Source: Nematostella vectensis (lineage: Eukaryota > Cnidaria > Anthozoa > Actiniaria > Edwardsiidae). Taken from it: a stretch of DNA of 64,000 nt. The notes under the pieces were generated by a model, which did no database searches, was not told the origin of the DNA, and was given only the letters and a program-made list of their open reading frames with translations. Both the position numbers and the translations under genes were made by a program. This document shows positions 1-11,698 of the stretch, piece after piece (position 1 is the first letter of the stretch; every line of letters begins with the position of its first letter). The DNA lies in assembly GCF_932526225.1 (NCBI RefSeq), contig NC_064034.1, forward strand, positions 22,039,002 to 22,103,001, in the 5' to 3' direction.

Positions 1-59
1 CTTTCAGTTTCTTTCGTAGCCGTTTGTTCCGTCGGGCTTGAGCGTCGGAGGGGTTGGCC

Positions 60-875
60 TCAGTACCCACGAGACGATGGAGAGGGGTTCTTTTCCACCC
101 TCGGGGCTGCGTTTCGTCCACGGTGATGGTGGAAGCCATCATCTGGACCGGGCTGTGGTTCTGGGGTGACTGGGGATGGGGGAAGGAGCCGACGTTGTTT
201 TATCGACTTGACGTGGTCCCCACGTTCCTCAGGGGTGAGGTCCTCCTCCCGGCAGTAGACCCGTGTGGGACGGTGAGGGAGGACGTGAGTACGGAGCCTA
301 CAGCGGTTGGGGGTGCTGGGGTGGAAGTCGAAGTAGAGGTAACCCCAAGGATCACGGGTGGCGTGCTCGAAGGCTTCCATGACCTGGTGGACGCGGCCCG
401 GGAAGGCTTGCATAGCGAGCTGGCGTACGGCCAGTTGGTCCCGAGGGTTTCCGAAGCAGAAGACCCCGTGGGTGTTGAAGCTGAGCGTGCGTATATCCTT
501 TTTTTGTTGGAAGAGGTTCTGGGTGATCAAGATCACCGTGATGTCGTGATGGTGGGACTCGAGAGTGAACAGGCTCTTGAGGCGGGGCGCGTCCTCCATC
601 AGATCGTCAATGACCAAGAGTCCCGGAGTGTCGTGGGGACCGAACAGGGCTGCGGCGTTCTCGGGGAGCCCGTGGTGGAACTCGACGCCATCGCGTTTGG
701 CCATGAGATCGTACGCGGGTTGGGGCTCCGCGTAGCAGTAGATGATGCGAAGGAAGGGTTTGTCGAAGCATCGGGGGTGATGGTGGATGAGTTGTTGAAT
801 GAGGGTAGTTTTCCCACACTGACTCGGACCCACCACCATCAGGCTGCAGGGCGTGTGGATGCGTTCGTCTTCCAT
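60..875 (-). CDS. Polinton/adintovirus-type packaging ATPase (A32/FtsK-HerA-like)
   Basis: 271 aa, 5' end at 875. A Walker A P-loop (GPSQCGKT) lies at about residue 15, a Walker B-like LLVIDDL follows at about residue 85, and a TQN motif (sensor-like, in ILITQN) at about residue 117. The order and spacing match the A32-like DNA-packaging ATPases of Polintons, adintoviruses and relatives, which pump genomic DNA into capsids. The tail after about residue 225 is proline- and histidine-rich and may be frame-shifted: in another minus frame a basic stretch stays open to the window edge at position 1. It follows the 137-aa gene at 921-1334 by 45 bp on the same strand, a compact viral-style arrangement. 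The base composition is visibly GC-richer than the flanking AT-rich DNA, which fits an integrated element. The family is fairly sure; whether it is functional is unknown. The element is cut off by the window edge, and no capsid, pPolB or integrase is visible. Confidence 0.75.
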   Translation of the reverse strand: MEDERIHTPCSLMVVGPSQCGKTTLIQQLIHHHPRCFDKPFLRIIYCYAEPQPAYDLMAKRDGVEFHHGLPENAAALFGPHDTPGLLVIDDLMEDAPRLKSLFTLESHHHDITVILITQNLFQQKKDIRTLSFNTHGVFCFGNPRDQLAVRQLAMQAFPGRVHQVMEAFEHATRDPWGYLYFDFHPSTPNRCRLRTHVLPHRPTRVYCREEDLTPEERGDHVKSIKQRRLLPPSPVTPEPQPGPDDGFHHHRGRNAAPRVEKNPSPSSRGY

Positions 876-920
876 GACCGCGAGCGCAAATGCGGGAGAG
901 GGGAGGGGGACAGGGCTTTT

Positions 921-1334
921 TCAAAACACACCCAACGGAAAATACTGAGCCGACACCAGAGACGCCGCCAACTCCTCCTCGATCTTCTCCTTCTGGGTAC
1001 GTAACGCCTCCAACGCGTCACGCTCGGAGTCCGCCCAGGACACGCCACGAACGACGCCCGTCAAGAAGGCCATCACGGTCATCCTCAAGGGTGGTAGGCT
1101 CTCACGAAACCTCTCAGAAGACACGCTATCCTCTCGCTCAGAAGATTCCTCGTCACTCCCACGCTTGGCGGCGACGTACTCCACCACAATCGCCTCTCGA
1201 TCCCTTTCAAACGTGACGTCGAGAATCTCAATCTTCGTGTCCCACACCAGCGTGAAAAACCGCTTTGGATCCTGCGACACCTCTGTCCTCACACCGTTCG
1301 CCACGCCGTAAGTACGCTCTCGCTCCGCCATCAT
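921..1334 (-). CDS. hypothetical protein of the viral-type element
   Basis: 137 aa. Two consecutive ATG codons occur; the second (at 1331) has a purine at -3 and G at +4 and may be the true start. I do not recognise the family. The protein is charged, with a Glu/Ser-rich acidic middle (about residues 80-95) and a C-terminal helix rich in Glu/Lys/Ala (about residues 110-125) that could form a short coiled coil. There is no signal peptide or membrane segment. It lies directly upstream of the packaging ATPase on the same strand and behind the promoter-like block at 1374-1494, so it is probably the first gene of a short operon-like or closely packed viral gene pair. It could be a minor virion or regulatory protein, but nothing in the sequence decides this. 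Confidence 0.5.
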   Translation of the reverse strand: MMAERERTYGVANGVRTEVSQDPKRFFTLVWDTKIEILDVTFERDREAIVVEYVAAKRGSDEESSEREDSVSSERFRESLPPLRMTVMAFLTGVVRGVSWADSERDALEALRTQKEKIEEELAASLVSAQYFPLGVF

Positions 1335-1373
1335 GGTCTAAAACAACCCTAAATCAACCTCCTTCTCACTCTT

Positions 1374-1494
1374 CACGCTTGTCACGCATTCCCCCGAGTC
1401 TGAAATTTGCATAATCTTGCTTTTTCCCACGCTTGTCACGCATCTCCTGAGCTCCATTTGCATAATCTTGCTTTTTCCCACGCTCTCTGATTGG
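1374..1494 (-). promoter_or_regulatory. promoter-like block: two octamer motifs, CCAAT box, ~52-bp direct repeats
   Basis: Upstream of the gene starting at 1334 the minus strand reads CCAATCA (1494-1488) and then two exact ATGCAAAT octamers (1463-1456 and 1412-1405). The octamers sit in a roughly 52-bp direct repeat that also duplicates CACGCTTGTCACGCAT (from 1374 and 1428). Octamer plus CCAAT is a classic arrangement in animal polymerase II promoters such as H2B genes (POU-factor and NF-Y sites). The motifs are seen directly; promoter function is inferred. No TATA box is evident. Confidence 0.5.
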
Positions 1495-1611
1495 CCCCTT
1501 TTTTTGACAGGTTGACAGCTTGTCACATTCCACACATTCCTGAGCAGTTTACAACGCTAATTTTATTCATTACTCAGTTCAGTCATACCCCCTCATACTA
1601 CTAACGGGCAG

Positions 1612-2238
1612 CCCGGGAAATGGCGTTTGATTTTCGACCTATCATCGCCTGAGGGCGCTAGTGTGAATGACGGGATTGATCCCGAACAGTTTACCTTGGA
1701 CTACATACGAGTCGACGATATCATTCGCATGGTTGACAAATTCGGCCCGGGGGCTTTAATCGCAAAATTCGGCGTCATGTCGGCGTACCAGAACGTCCCA
1801 TTCCACCCCTCCGATCGTTATCTTTTGGGTATGAGATGGCGCGCACATTATTATGTTGATCTTGCATTGCCGTACGTTCTCCGCTCCGCCCCATACATTT
1901 TCAATACAGTGGCCTCTATGGTGGGGTGGATTCTGGTAAACAATCCTCAAGTGTCGGACATTATGCACTACCTTGACGATTATATTTTGGCGGGCCCACA
2001 CGACTCTCCGCGGTTTGCGCGAGATCTGTCAGTGGCGCTACTGGTTTGCAGCAATATTGGCCTTCCTTTGCACCCGGGCAATTGTGATGGCCCCTCCTCG
2101 ACACTTACCGTTCTAGGTATAGAACTAGATTCAGTCAACCGCGTAGCCCGGTTGCTGAAACTCGTCGCGACTTGGCGTGGTGGCAACAGTTCTTGGAATC
2201 TTGGAACGGTGTCAGCTTCTGGCTTTATCCTGGTTTAG
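1612..2238 (+). pseudogene. DIRS/Ngaro-type reverse transcriptase fragment
   Basis: About 208 codons open from 1594 to 2238, with no credible start codon, so this is an internal piece. It matches the RT palm of tyrosine-recombinase retrotransposons (DIRS1/Ngaro type): a conserved KWRLIFDLSSPEG entry, an SVND motif, a run ending in RSAPYIF, and the catalytic YLDD box with PHDSP after it. The first catalytic aspartate is lost: the motif normally KFDVxxAYRN reads KFGVMSAYQN. The sequence loses similarity around 2180 and stops at 2238. No tyrosine recombinase or RNase H is seen nearby. This is a dead fragment left from a larger element. Confidence 0.7.
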
Positions 2239-2284
2239 AAGCCACTCCTACGGTTTTTTGCAGCAGGCGCTTTTGGCTATAGTT

Positions 2285-2347
2285 TAATCCCCCACCCTTC
2301 CCTAGGACCATGGGTGTGGGGGTATCAAATGACTAGTGAATAAGAAC
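2285..2347 (-). repeat. 63-bp end fragment of the ACTAGTCATTTGA MITE family
   Basis: These 63 bases are the near-exact reverse complement of 45167-45229, which is one end of the MITE at 45177-45379 plus a few flanking bases. The terminal ACTAGT is at 2332-2337. Only one end is present. The rest of 2239-2510 holds no recognisable feature beyond a short open stretch at 2373-2463. Confidence 0.65.
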
Positions 2348-4879
2348 AAATCGATGATAGGGGACACGGCTCCTGAACTGACGGTGGAGAGTATACTGCG
2401 TCTTGTTAGAGGCTTGTCTCCTAGCTCGATACGAAATCGTAGTATATCCGACTCTATACACCAGTAAGTACCGAGCGATCTTTGGACTGGTAGGCTGTCG
2501 TGGTTGAGGTCCAGAAAAAGACGTACAAGAATTTTGTGATGAACTAGATCAAATTCTTTTAGCCATCTCTAAAAATAACAAGTTGTGTATATTAATGGCC
2601 GATTGGAATTTGGACCTAATGAAGCATGATACCCATCGTTTAACTGCTGAATTTTTGGACATAATGTATTCTAAAATGTTTTTTCCTTTGATAACGCGCC
2701 CAACAAGAATAACTTCTCATACCGCTACACTTCTTGACAATATCTTCATTAACGACCACGATAGTTTCAGTAAAAGCGGGGTATTGTTTTCGGATGTATC
2801 TGATCACTTACCAGTTTTTACTTTACTTTCAGAAAATATTAATGTTGTTGATCACAAACAATGGACATTTTATAGAGAAAAATCCGCCACCAGCAAGGCG
2901 AAATTTAGATCTGAACTAGAAATGCACAGTTGGGATCATATCCCTAATGATGATCCTTGTAGTGCTTATAGCAATTTCTTAGATACGTTTACGACGATTT
3001 ATAACAATTGTTTTCCATTAAAAAAAGTAAAAACAAAGAAAAGCATTACAAGGAAGCCTTGGTTAACTAAAGGTCTCCTGAGGTCAATCAAGAAAAAAAA
3101 TAACTTATATAGACAATTTTTATGCTCTCCAACATTACGTCACGAACATCAATATAAGAAGTTTAGAAATAAGCTTAATCACATACTTAAAATAGCAAAG
3201 CGTGATTATTATGACAAAAAACTATCCGAATACAAATCCGACGTTAAAAAAACGTGGAGAATTCTTAATGAAGTTATTAATCGTCGTCAAAGTAATTCAC
3301 GTTTGCCTTCTACATTTAAGGTTGCCGGCCGTGAAGTCAGCGATCCGATGGAGATTGCAAATGGTTTTTGTGATTATTTCACAAATCTTGGTCCCTCTTT
3401 AGCGGAGAAAGTACCATCTTCTGATAAATGTTTCTCTAGTTTTCTGAACAATGATATTCTTAATTCAATATTTTTTTCTGATACTGATCACCAAGAAATC
3501 ATTGAGATCTGCTCAAGCCTTCGTCCTGGCACAGCTGCTGGGTTTGATAATATTCACATGGATATTATAAAGCCAAATATTGATATCATTTCCAAACCAA
3601 TAGCTGATATTATCAATTTATCTACTCGGTCTGGTATAGTCCCAACGAAGTTAAAAGTGGCACGCGTTTTACCACTGTTTAAGACTGGTGATCAGGCTTT
3701 TTATGCAAACTATAGACCTGTGTCCGTCTTACCAGTTTTTTCGAAATTTTTCGAGAAAGTTGTATATAAACGGTTATATAATTTCCTGATTAAATATGAT
3801 ATTCTATCAAATAACCAATATGGTTTTAGAAAGAACCATTCGACAGCTCTTGCACTTCTTCATTTATACGATACTCTATCTAGTGCTATTGATTATAAAA
3901 AATATACTCTAGGCGTTTTTATTGATCTGTCAAAGGCGTTTGACACGGTCAATCATGGCATTTTACTAGCGAAATTGCATAACTATGGAATACGTGGAAC
4001 TCCTCTCAAATGGTTTGAAAGTTATCTTTCAGATAGAGAGCAGTTTGTAAATTTTAATGGCGTTTCTTCTTGTCGTAAATTAGTGAAGTGCGGTGTCCCA
4101 CAAGGCAGCGTGCTCGGGCCGCTTCTCTTTCTGATTTATATCAATGATATATGTAGCGTTTCAACCGCCTTAGACATACTTTTATTTGCTGATGATACAA
4201 GTATATTTTTCTCCCATGAAAACTTAGACTCATTAAGTCTCACAATCAATAATGAACTTACCAAATTAACAGATTGGTTTTGTGAACACTTGACATGGTT
4301 ACCACATATTACCAATGTCGCGCGTAAGGTTTCAAAAGCTGTAGGGATTATGTATAAAGCAAGTTTTTGCCTTTCAAAGCAATCACTATTGACGTTGTAT
4401 TATTCTTTGTTATATCCATACTTGCAATACTGTGTTAGTGTTTGGGGATCCACTTATCCATCTAATTTAAATCGTATTCTTATGCTCCAAAAACGAGCAA
4501 TACGTATAATTGTTGGAGCATCCTATGATGCACACACTGATCCGATATATAGGAATCTAAACATATTGAAATTCAATTATTAATTTTTATTTCAAATAGG
4601 TAAGTTAATGTATCAATTTAAAAATAGGTTACTTCCCCAAACATTTAACAGGATATTTCAATTGAACTCTCAAATTCACGATTATTACACGAGAAGCTCC
4701 AACTTGTTCCATATTTCAAAGTTTTGAACAAATATACATAAGTTTGCGTTAAGACATCAGGGACCTAAATATTTCAATTCATTGTCTTCTGATATTCAGT
4801 CTGCCAAAACGCTTAACTCTTTTTGTAATAAGTTAAAGACTTCTCTTATTAACTCTTATTTTTTTTTTCTTTCTCGATT

Positions 4880-4886
<7 letters not shown>

Positions 4887-4914
<28 letters not shown>
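4887..4914 (+). repeat. (GT)n microsatellite
   Basis: Fourteen uninterrupted GT dinucleotides between the coding remnant and the 3' hairpin of the LINE. Confidence 0.95.
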
Positions 4915-4917
<3 letters not shown>

Positions 4918-5017
4918 ATATAAGTATGAAAAAAAATATGAAAGCTCTCCTACCAAATATTTATATGATTAATCTGACTGTCCGAACTATCAAATATGTA
5001 TTTTCTGTTAAGATTTA

Positions 5018-5061
5018 GGAGGTCCGTCTCGTATAAGCCTTGCGGTTTCTTACGGTCCTCC
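5018..5061 (+). other. 3'-terminal hairpin of the CR1-like LINE
   Basis: GGAGGTCCGT (5018-5027) can pair with ACGGTCCTCC (5052-5061), nine of ten positions, with a T-T mismatch. It lies at the expected 3' end of the LINE. 3' hairpins of this kind are used by CR1/L2-type reverse transcriptases to recognise their own RNA; that role is inferred here. Confidence 0.55.
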
Positions 5062-5099
5062 TTGTCACACTATGTAAATTATTATAATTTCCTTACTGT

Positions 5100-5833
5100 T
5101 GCTAGCAAATTTATGGAGTCACAGGTTCGCGTCCGCGCACATTGCTTGTGTGGCTTATATAGTGCACACGGCCTGTTCTGTTGTGGGAAGAGACTTGAGA
5201 CCATCGTCCACGTAGAAGTTTCGGCGTACGAACTCTGCTGCGTCATCTCCGTGCTTTTCTCTGCCTGTTTCTGCAGTCTGGTGAAGACAGTAGTTTGCGA
5301 CCGCGGGCGACGATGCTGCGCCGAACAGGTGCACGTCCATGCGGAAAATCTCGGTGATCCGGATTAACATAAAAACTGTGGAACATTTGCCCGATGTCAC
5401 AGGTAAAGGCTACTTATTCTTTTCGGAAGCGCATGAGGACGCCAATGAGTGAGTTCAGCTGGTCGGGTCCTTGTAATAAGTTCTTGTTTAGGGACTCGTT
5501 CTCGTATACGGAACTGCAGTCGAACACCACGCGGAGGTATTACTTGCGAGGGTGCTGTACATTGAAGTGGGGGAGAAAACACACTTTGCCAGGGGAGGTA
5601 CGCAACTGGTCGACGGGGACTTGGCTTGCGTGACCACGGTCAATAACCTTTTTCATGAAGGCGATGTAATCGTTTCTAAGCTTGTCATTACCAAGAAGTT
5701 TCCGTTTGAGTGAGAGGAGCCTGTGTAAACAGTGCTTCTTGTTGTCTGGTAGGTGTACCTCGTTTGCTCTGAATGGTAGGGGTGCCTCCCAGTTTCCATT
5801 CTCGTTCTTGTGTAGACCTATCTCCATTAAATT
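5100..5833 (-). pseudogene. BEL/Pao retrotransposon pol, reverse transcriptase part (distal half)
   Basis: Reading leftwards from 5833, three overlapping frames together give the BEL/Pao RT entry: GNWEAPLPFR, then PVDQLRTSPGKVCFLPHFNV, then a frame with [11 protein letters not shown]-like text, and finally RMDVHLFGAASSPAVANY with the catalytic YVDD box (in RRNFYVDDGL). At least two frameshifts and one stop separate these blocks. RNase H, integrase and an LTR are absent; the piece ends near 5100 against the LINE. It is the downstream continuation of the gag-protease segment at 13159-15365: the frame runs through without a gap once the retrozyme insertion and one copy of the 11-bp duplication are ignored. 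Family assignment is firm. Confidence 0.85.
5823..5833 (+). repeat. target-site duplication, left copy (11 bp)
   Basis: TCCATTAAATT here is repeated exactly at 13148-13158 on the other side of the retrozyme array. Both copies lie in BEL/Pao coding sequence, and only one copy is needed for a continuous reading frame. Confidence 0.9.
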
Positions 5834-8800
5834 TGAACTTTAGAAGCACACTAGCATACACACATTGGCACCAGTCGGGCCAAGACGGGACGCTAGCACA
5901 GTCTATTACCCGTGCAGTTCGGCAACCATGGACAGCTGTTTCGTCCTTATTAGGACTCGTCAGCATGGCATAGCCGGTTTGCCTCAGTTAAACTTCATCG
6001 GCAAAAAAACTGCAGGGCGACTTCGACTCGAGCGAAGTGCTTTAAACCACAGCTTAGATCCATGTGGGATCTAGAGCTGCGACCGGGCTAGCGTGATGCC
6101 AATTGTGCGGATCACGCATGCGACCTTTGCTAGTCTAAAACTCCGTCGGATAGCCAAACTATCCTTGCGAGTATGTATACATAAATGTGAACTTTAGAAG
6201 CACACTAGCATACACACATTGGCACCAGTCGGGCCAAGACGGGACGCTAGCACAGTCTATTACCCGTGCAGTTCGGCAACCATGGACAGCTGTTTCGTCC
6301 TTATTAGGACTCGTCAGCATGGCATAGCCGGTTTGCCTCAGTTAAACTTCATCGGCAAAAAAACTGCAGGGCGACTTCGACTCGAGCGAAGTGCTTTAAA
6401 CCACAGCTTAGATCCATGTGGGATCTAGAGCTGCGACCGGGCTAGCGTGATGCCAATTGTGCGGATCACGCATGCGACCTTTGCTAGTCTAAAACTCCGT
6501 CGGATAGCCAAACTATCCTTGCGAGTATGTATACATAAATGTGAACTTTAGAAGCACACTAGCATACACACATTGGCACCAGTCGGGCCAAGACGGGACG
6601 CTAGCACAGTCTATTACCCGTGCAGTTCGGCAACCATGGACAGCTGTTTCGTCCTTATTAGGACTCGTCAGCATGGCATAGCCGGTTTGCCTCAGTTAAA
6701 CTTCATCGGCAAAAAAACTGCAGGGCGACTTCGACTCGAGCGAAGTGCTTTAAACCACAGCTTAGATCCATGTGGGATCTAGAGCTGCGACCGGGCTAGC
6801 GTGATGCCAATTGTGCGGATCATGCATGCGACCTTTGCTAGTCTAAAACTCCGTCGGATAGCCAAACTATCCTTGCGAGTATGTATACATAAATGTGAAC
6901 TTTAGAAGCACACTAGCATACACACATTGGCACCAGTCGGGCCAAGACGGGACGCTAGCACAGTCTATTACCCGTGCAGTTCGGCAACCATGGACAGCTG
7001 TTTCGTCCTTATTAGGACTCGTCAGCATGGCATAGCCGGTTTGCCTCAGTTAAACTTCATCGGCAAAAAAACTGCAGGGCGACTTCGACTCGAGCGAAGT
7101 GCTTTAAACCACAGCTTAGATCCATGTGGGATCTAGAGCTGCGACCGGGCTAGCGTGATGCCAATTGTGCGGATCACGCATGCGACCTTTGCTAGTCTAA
7201 AACTCCGTCGGATAGCCAAACTATCCTTGCGAGTATGTATACATAAATGTGAACTTTAGAAGCACACTAGCATACACACATTGGCACCAGTCGGGCCAAG
7301 ACGGGACGCTAGCACAGTCTATTACCCGTGCAGTTCGGCAACCATGGACAGCTGTTTCGTCCTTATTAGGACTCGTCAGCATGGCATAGCCGGTTTGCCT
7401 CAGTTAAACTTCATCGGCAAAAAAACTGCAGGGCGACTTCGACTCGAGCGAAGTGCTTTAAACCACAGCTTAGATCCATGTGGGATCTAGAGCTGCGACC
7501 GGGCTAGCGTGATGCCAATTGTGCGGATCACGCATGCGACCTTTGCTAGTCTAAAACTCCGTCGGATAGCCAAACTATCCTTGCGAGTATGTATACATAA
7601 ATGTGAACTTTAGAAGCACACTAGCATACACACATTGGCACCAGTCGGGCCAAGACGGGACGCTAGCACAGTCTATTACCCGTGCAGTTCGGCAACCATG
7701 GACAGCTGTTTCGTCCTTATTAGGACTCGTCAGCATGGCATAGCCGGTTTGCCTCAGTTAAACTTCATCGGCAAAAAAACTGCAGGGCGACTTCGACTCG
7801 AGCGAAGTGCTTTAAACCACAGCTTAGATCCATGTGGGATCTAGAGCTGCGACCGGGCTAGCGTGATGCCAATTGTGCGGATCACGCATGCGACCTTTGC
7901 TAGTCTAAAACTCCGTCGGATAGCCAAACTATCCTTGCGAGTATGTATACATAAATGTGAACTTTAGAAGCACACTAGCATACACACATTGGCACCAGTC
8001 GGGCCAAGACGGGACGCTAGCACAGTCTATTACCCGTGCAGTTCGGCAACCATGGACAGCTGTTTCGTCCTTATTAGGACTCGTCAGCATGGCATAGCCG
8101 GTTTGCCTCAGTTAAACTTCATCGGCAAAAAAACTGCAGGGCGACTTCGACTCGAGCGAAGTGCTTTAAACCACAGCTTAGATCCATGTGGGATCTAGAG
8201 CTGCGACCGGGCTAGCGTGATGCCAATTGTGCGGATCACGCATGCGACCTTTGCTAGTCTAAAACTCCGTCGGATAGCCAAACTATCCTTGCGAGTATGT
8301 ATACATAAATGTGAACTTTAGAAGCACACTAGCATACACACATTGGCACCAGTCGGGCCAAGACGGGACGCTAGCACAGTCTATTACCCGTGCAGTTCGG
8401 CAACCATGGACAGCTGTTTCGTCCTTATTAGGACTCGTCAGCATGGCATAGCCGGTTTGCCTCAGTTAAACTTCATCGGCAAAAAAACTGCAGGGCGACT
8501 TCGACTCGAGCGAAGTGCTTTAAACCACAGCTTAGATCCATGTGGGATCTAGAGCTGCGACCGGGCTAGCGTGATGCCAATTGTGCGGATCACGCATGCG
8601 ACCTTTGCTAGTCTAAAACTCCGTCGGATAGCCAAACTATCCTTGCGAGTATGTATACATAAATGTGAACTTTAGAAGCACACTAGCATACACACATTGG
8701 CACCAGTCGGGCCAAGACGGGACGCTAGCACAGTCTATTACCCGTGCAGTTCGGCAACCATGGACAGCTGTTTCGTCCTTATTAGGACTCGTCAGCATGG

Positions 8801-11223
8801 CATAGCCGGTTTGCCTCAGTTAAACTTCATCGGCAAAAAAACTGCAGGGCGACTTCGACTCGAGCGAAGTGCTTTAAACCACAGCTTAGATCCATGTGGG
8901 ATCTAGAGCTGCGACCGGGCTAGCGTGATGCCAATTGTGCGGATCACGCATGCGACCTTTGCTAGTCTAAAACTCCGTCGGATAGCCAAACTATCCTTGC
9001 GAGTATGTATACATAAATGTGAACTTTAGAAGCACACTAGCATACACACATTGGCACCAGTCGGGCCAAGACGGGACGCTAGCACAGTCTATTACCCGTG
9101 CAGTTCGGCAACCATGGACAGCTGTTTCGTCCTTATTAGGACTCGTCAGCATGGCATAGCCGGTTTGCCTCAGTTAAACTTCATCGGCAAAAAAACTGCA
9201 GGGCGACTTCGACTCGAGCGAAGTGCTTTAAACCACAGCTTAGATCCATGTGGGATCTAGAGCTGCGACCGGGCTAGCGTGATGCCAATTGTGCGGATCA
9301 CGCATGCGACCTTTGCTAGTCTAAAACTCCGTCGGATAGCCAAACTATCCTTGCGAGTATGTATACATAAATGTGAACTTTAGAAGCACACTAGCATACA
9401 CACATTGGCACCAGTCGGGCCAAGACGGGACGCTAGCACAGTCTATTACCCGTGCAGTTCGGCAACCATGGACAGCTGTTTCGTCCTTATTAGGACTCGT
9501 CAGCATGGCATAGCCGGTTTGCCTCAGTTAAACTTCATCGGCAAAAAAACTGCAGGGCGACTTCGACTCGAGCGAAGTGCTTTAAACCACAGCTTAGATC
9601 CATGTGGGATCTAGAGCTGCGACCGGGCTAGCGTGATGCCAATTGTGCGGATCACGCATGCGACCTTTGCTAGTCTAAAACTCCGTCGGATAGCCAAACT
9701 ATCCTTGCGAGTATGTATACATAAATGTGAACTTTAGAAGCACACTAGCATACACACATTGGCACCAGTCGGGCCAAGACGGGACGCTAGCACAGTCTAT
9801 TACCCGTGCAGTTCGGCAACCATGGACAGCTGTTTCGTCCTTATTAGGACTCGTCAGCATGGCATAGCCGGTTTGCCTCAGTTAAACTTCATCGGCAAAA
9901 AAACTGCAGGGCGACTTCGACTCGAGCGAAGTGCTTTAAACCACAGCTTAGATCCATGTGGGATCTAGAGCTGCGACCGGGCTAGCGTGATGCCAATTGT
10001 GCGGATCACGCATGCGACCTTTGCTAGTCTAAAACTCCGTCGGATAGCCAAACTATCCTTGCGAGTATGTATACATAAATGTGAACTTTAGAAGCACACT
10101 AGCATACACACATTGGCACCAGTCGGGCCAAGACGGGACGCTAGCACAGTCTATTACCCGTGCAGTTTGGCAACCATGGACAGCTGTTTCGTCCTTATTA
10201 GGACTCGTCAGCATGGCATAGCCGGTTTGCCTCAGTTAAACTTCATCGGCAAAAAAACTGCAGGGCGACTTCGACTCGAGCGAAGTGCTTTAAACCACAG
10301 CTTAGATCCATGTGGGATCTAGAGCTGCGACCGGGCTAGCGTGATGCCAATTGTGCGGATCACGCATGCGACCTTTGCCAGTCTAAAACTCCGTCGGATA
10401 GCCAAACTATCCTTGCGAGTATGTATACATAAATGTGAACTTTAGAAGCACACTAGCATACACACATTGGCACCAGTCGGGCCAAGACGGGACGCTAGCA
10501 CAGTCTATTACCCGTGCAGTTCGGCAACCATGGACAGCTGTTTCGTCCTTATTAGGACTCGTCAGCATGGCATAGCCGGTTTGCCTCAGTTAAACTTCAT
10601 CGGCAAAAAAACTGCAGGGCGACTTCGACTCGAGCGAAGTGCTTTAAACCACAGCTTAGATCCATGTGGGATCTAGAGCTGCGACCGGGCTAGCGTGATG
10701 CCAATTGTGCGGATCACGCATGCGACCTTTGCTAGTCTAAAACTCCGTCGGATAGCCAAACTATCCTTGCGAGTATGTATACATAAATGTGAACTTTAGA
10801 AGCACACTAGCATACACACATTGGCACCAGTCGGGCCAAGACGGGACGCTAGCACAGTCTATTACCCGTGCAGTTCGGCAACCATGGACAGCTGTTTCGT
10901 CCTTATTAGGACTCGTCAGCATGGCATAGCCGGTTTGCCTCAGTTAAACTTCATCGGCAAAAAAACTGCAGGGCGACTTCGACTCGAGCGAAGTGCTTTA
11001 AACCACAGTTTAGATCCATGTGGGATCTAGAGCTGCGACCGGGCTAGCGTGATGCCAATTGTGCGGATCACGCATGCGACCTTTGCTAGTCTAAAACTCC
11101 GTCGGATAGCCAAACTATCCTTGCGAGTATGTATACATAAATGTGAACTTTAGAAGCACACTAGCATACACACATTGGCACCAGTCGGGCCAAGACGGGA
11201 CGCTAGCACAGTCTATTACCCGT
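5834..11223 (-). repeat. left half of retrozyme array, ribozyme sense on minus strand
   Basis: Fifteen complete 354-bp units and a 79-bp piece. The unit anchor GAACTTTAG recurs at 5835 + 354n up to 11145. Predicted cleavage positions are between 5931 and 5930 and every 354 bp after that. Seen substitutions: 6823 (C to T), 10167 (C to T), 10379 (T to C), 11009 (C to T); the others look identical. Confidence 0.93.
5918..5977 (-). ncRNA. hammerhead ribozyme, type I, representative of left-half units
   Basis: On the minus strand: stem I strand ending CCAUG, conserved core CUGACGAG (5963-5956), stem II GUCC/GGAC closed by a UAAUAA loop, GAAAC (5942-5938), stem III palindrome ACAGCUGU (5939-5932), then GUC with predicted cleavage after C5931, followed by CAUGG that pairs with CCAUG to close stem I. 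All invariant core nucleotides are present. The palindromic stem III leaves no loop within one molecule, so cleavage should be favoured in dimers or multimers, as shown for Penelope-associated and newt-satellite hammerheads. The same motif recurs 354n bp to the right, n = 1 to 14. Confidence 0.93.
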
Positions 11224-11698
11224 TCACGCTAGCCCGGTCGCAGCTCTAGATCCCACATGGATCTAAGCTGTTGTTTAAAGCACTTCGCTCGAGTCGAAGT
11301 CGCCCTGCAGTTTTTTTGCCGATGAAGTTTAACTGAGGCAAACCGGCTATGCCATGCTGACGAGTCCTAATAAGGACGAAACAGCTGTCCATGGTTGCCG
11401 AACTGCACGGGTAATAGACTGTGCTAGCGTCCCGTCTTGGCCCGACTGGTGCCAATGTGTGTATGCTAGTGTGCTTCTAAAGTTCACATTTATGTATACA
11501 TACTCGCAAGGATAGTTTGGCTATCCGACGGAGTTTTAGACTAGCAAAGGTCGCATGCGTGATCCGCACAATTGGCATCACGCTAGCCCGGTCGCAGCTC
11601 TAGATCCCACATGGATCTAAACTGTGGTTTAAAGCACTTCGCTCGAGTCGAAGTCGCCCTGCAGTTTTTTTGCCGATGAAGTTTAACTGAGGCAAACC

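Larger units (their letters stand above)
2511..5061 (+). pseudogene. 5'-truncated CR1-like non-LTR retrotransposon (APE endonuclease + RT)
   Basis: The frame is open from about 2528 and runs through 2583-4583 (666 aa). It begins inside the APE endonuclease; the SDVSDHLPV motif is at about residue 75. A linker follows, then RT with FRKNHST, FIDLSKAFD, GVPQGSVLGP and LLFADDTS motifs (about residues 400-560). The ORF stops with TAA at 4581, yet the C-terminal domain continues in the same frame to about 4860, broken again by TGA at about 4726. The join WFC-EHLTW in the thumb region suggests an in-frame deletion of several dozen residues compared with the family. A (GT)n tract (4887-4914) and a 3' hairpin (5018-5061) end the element. 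The 5' truncation is typical of target-primed insertion. It cannot be active. Confidence 0.8.

Noticed and set aside
54-1004. 316-aa plus-strand ORF opposite the packaging ATPase
   Set aside because: It is the shadow of the minus-strand genes; the Walker motifs and the promoter block support the minus strand.
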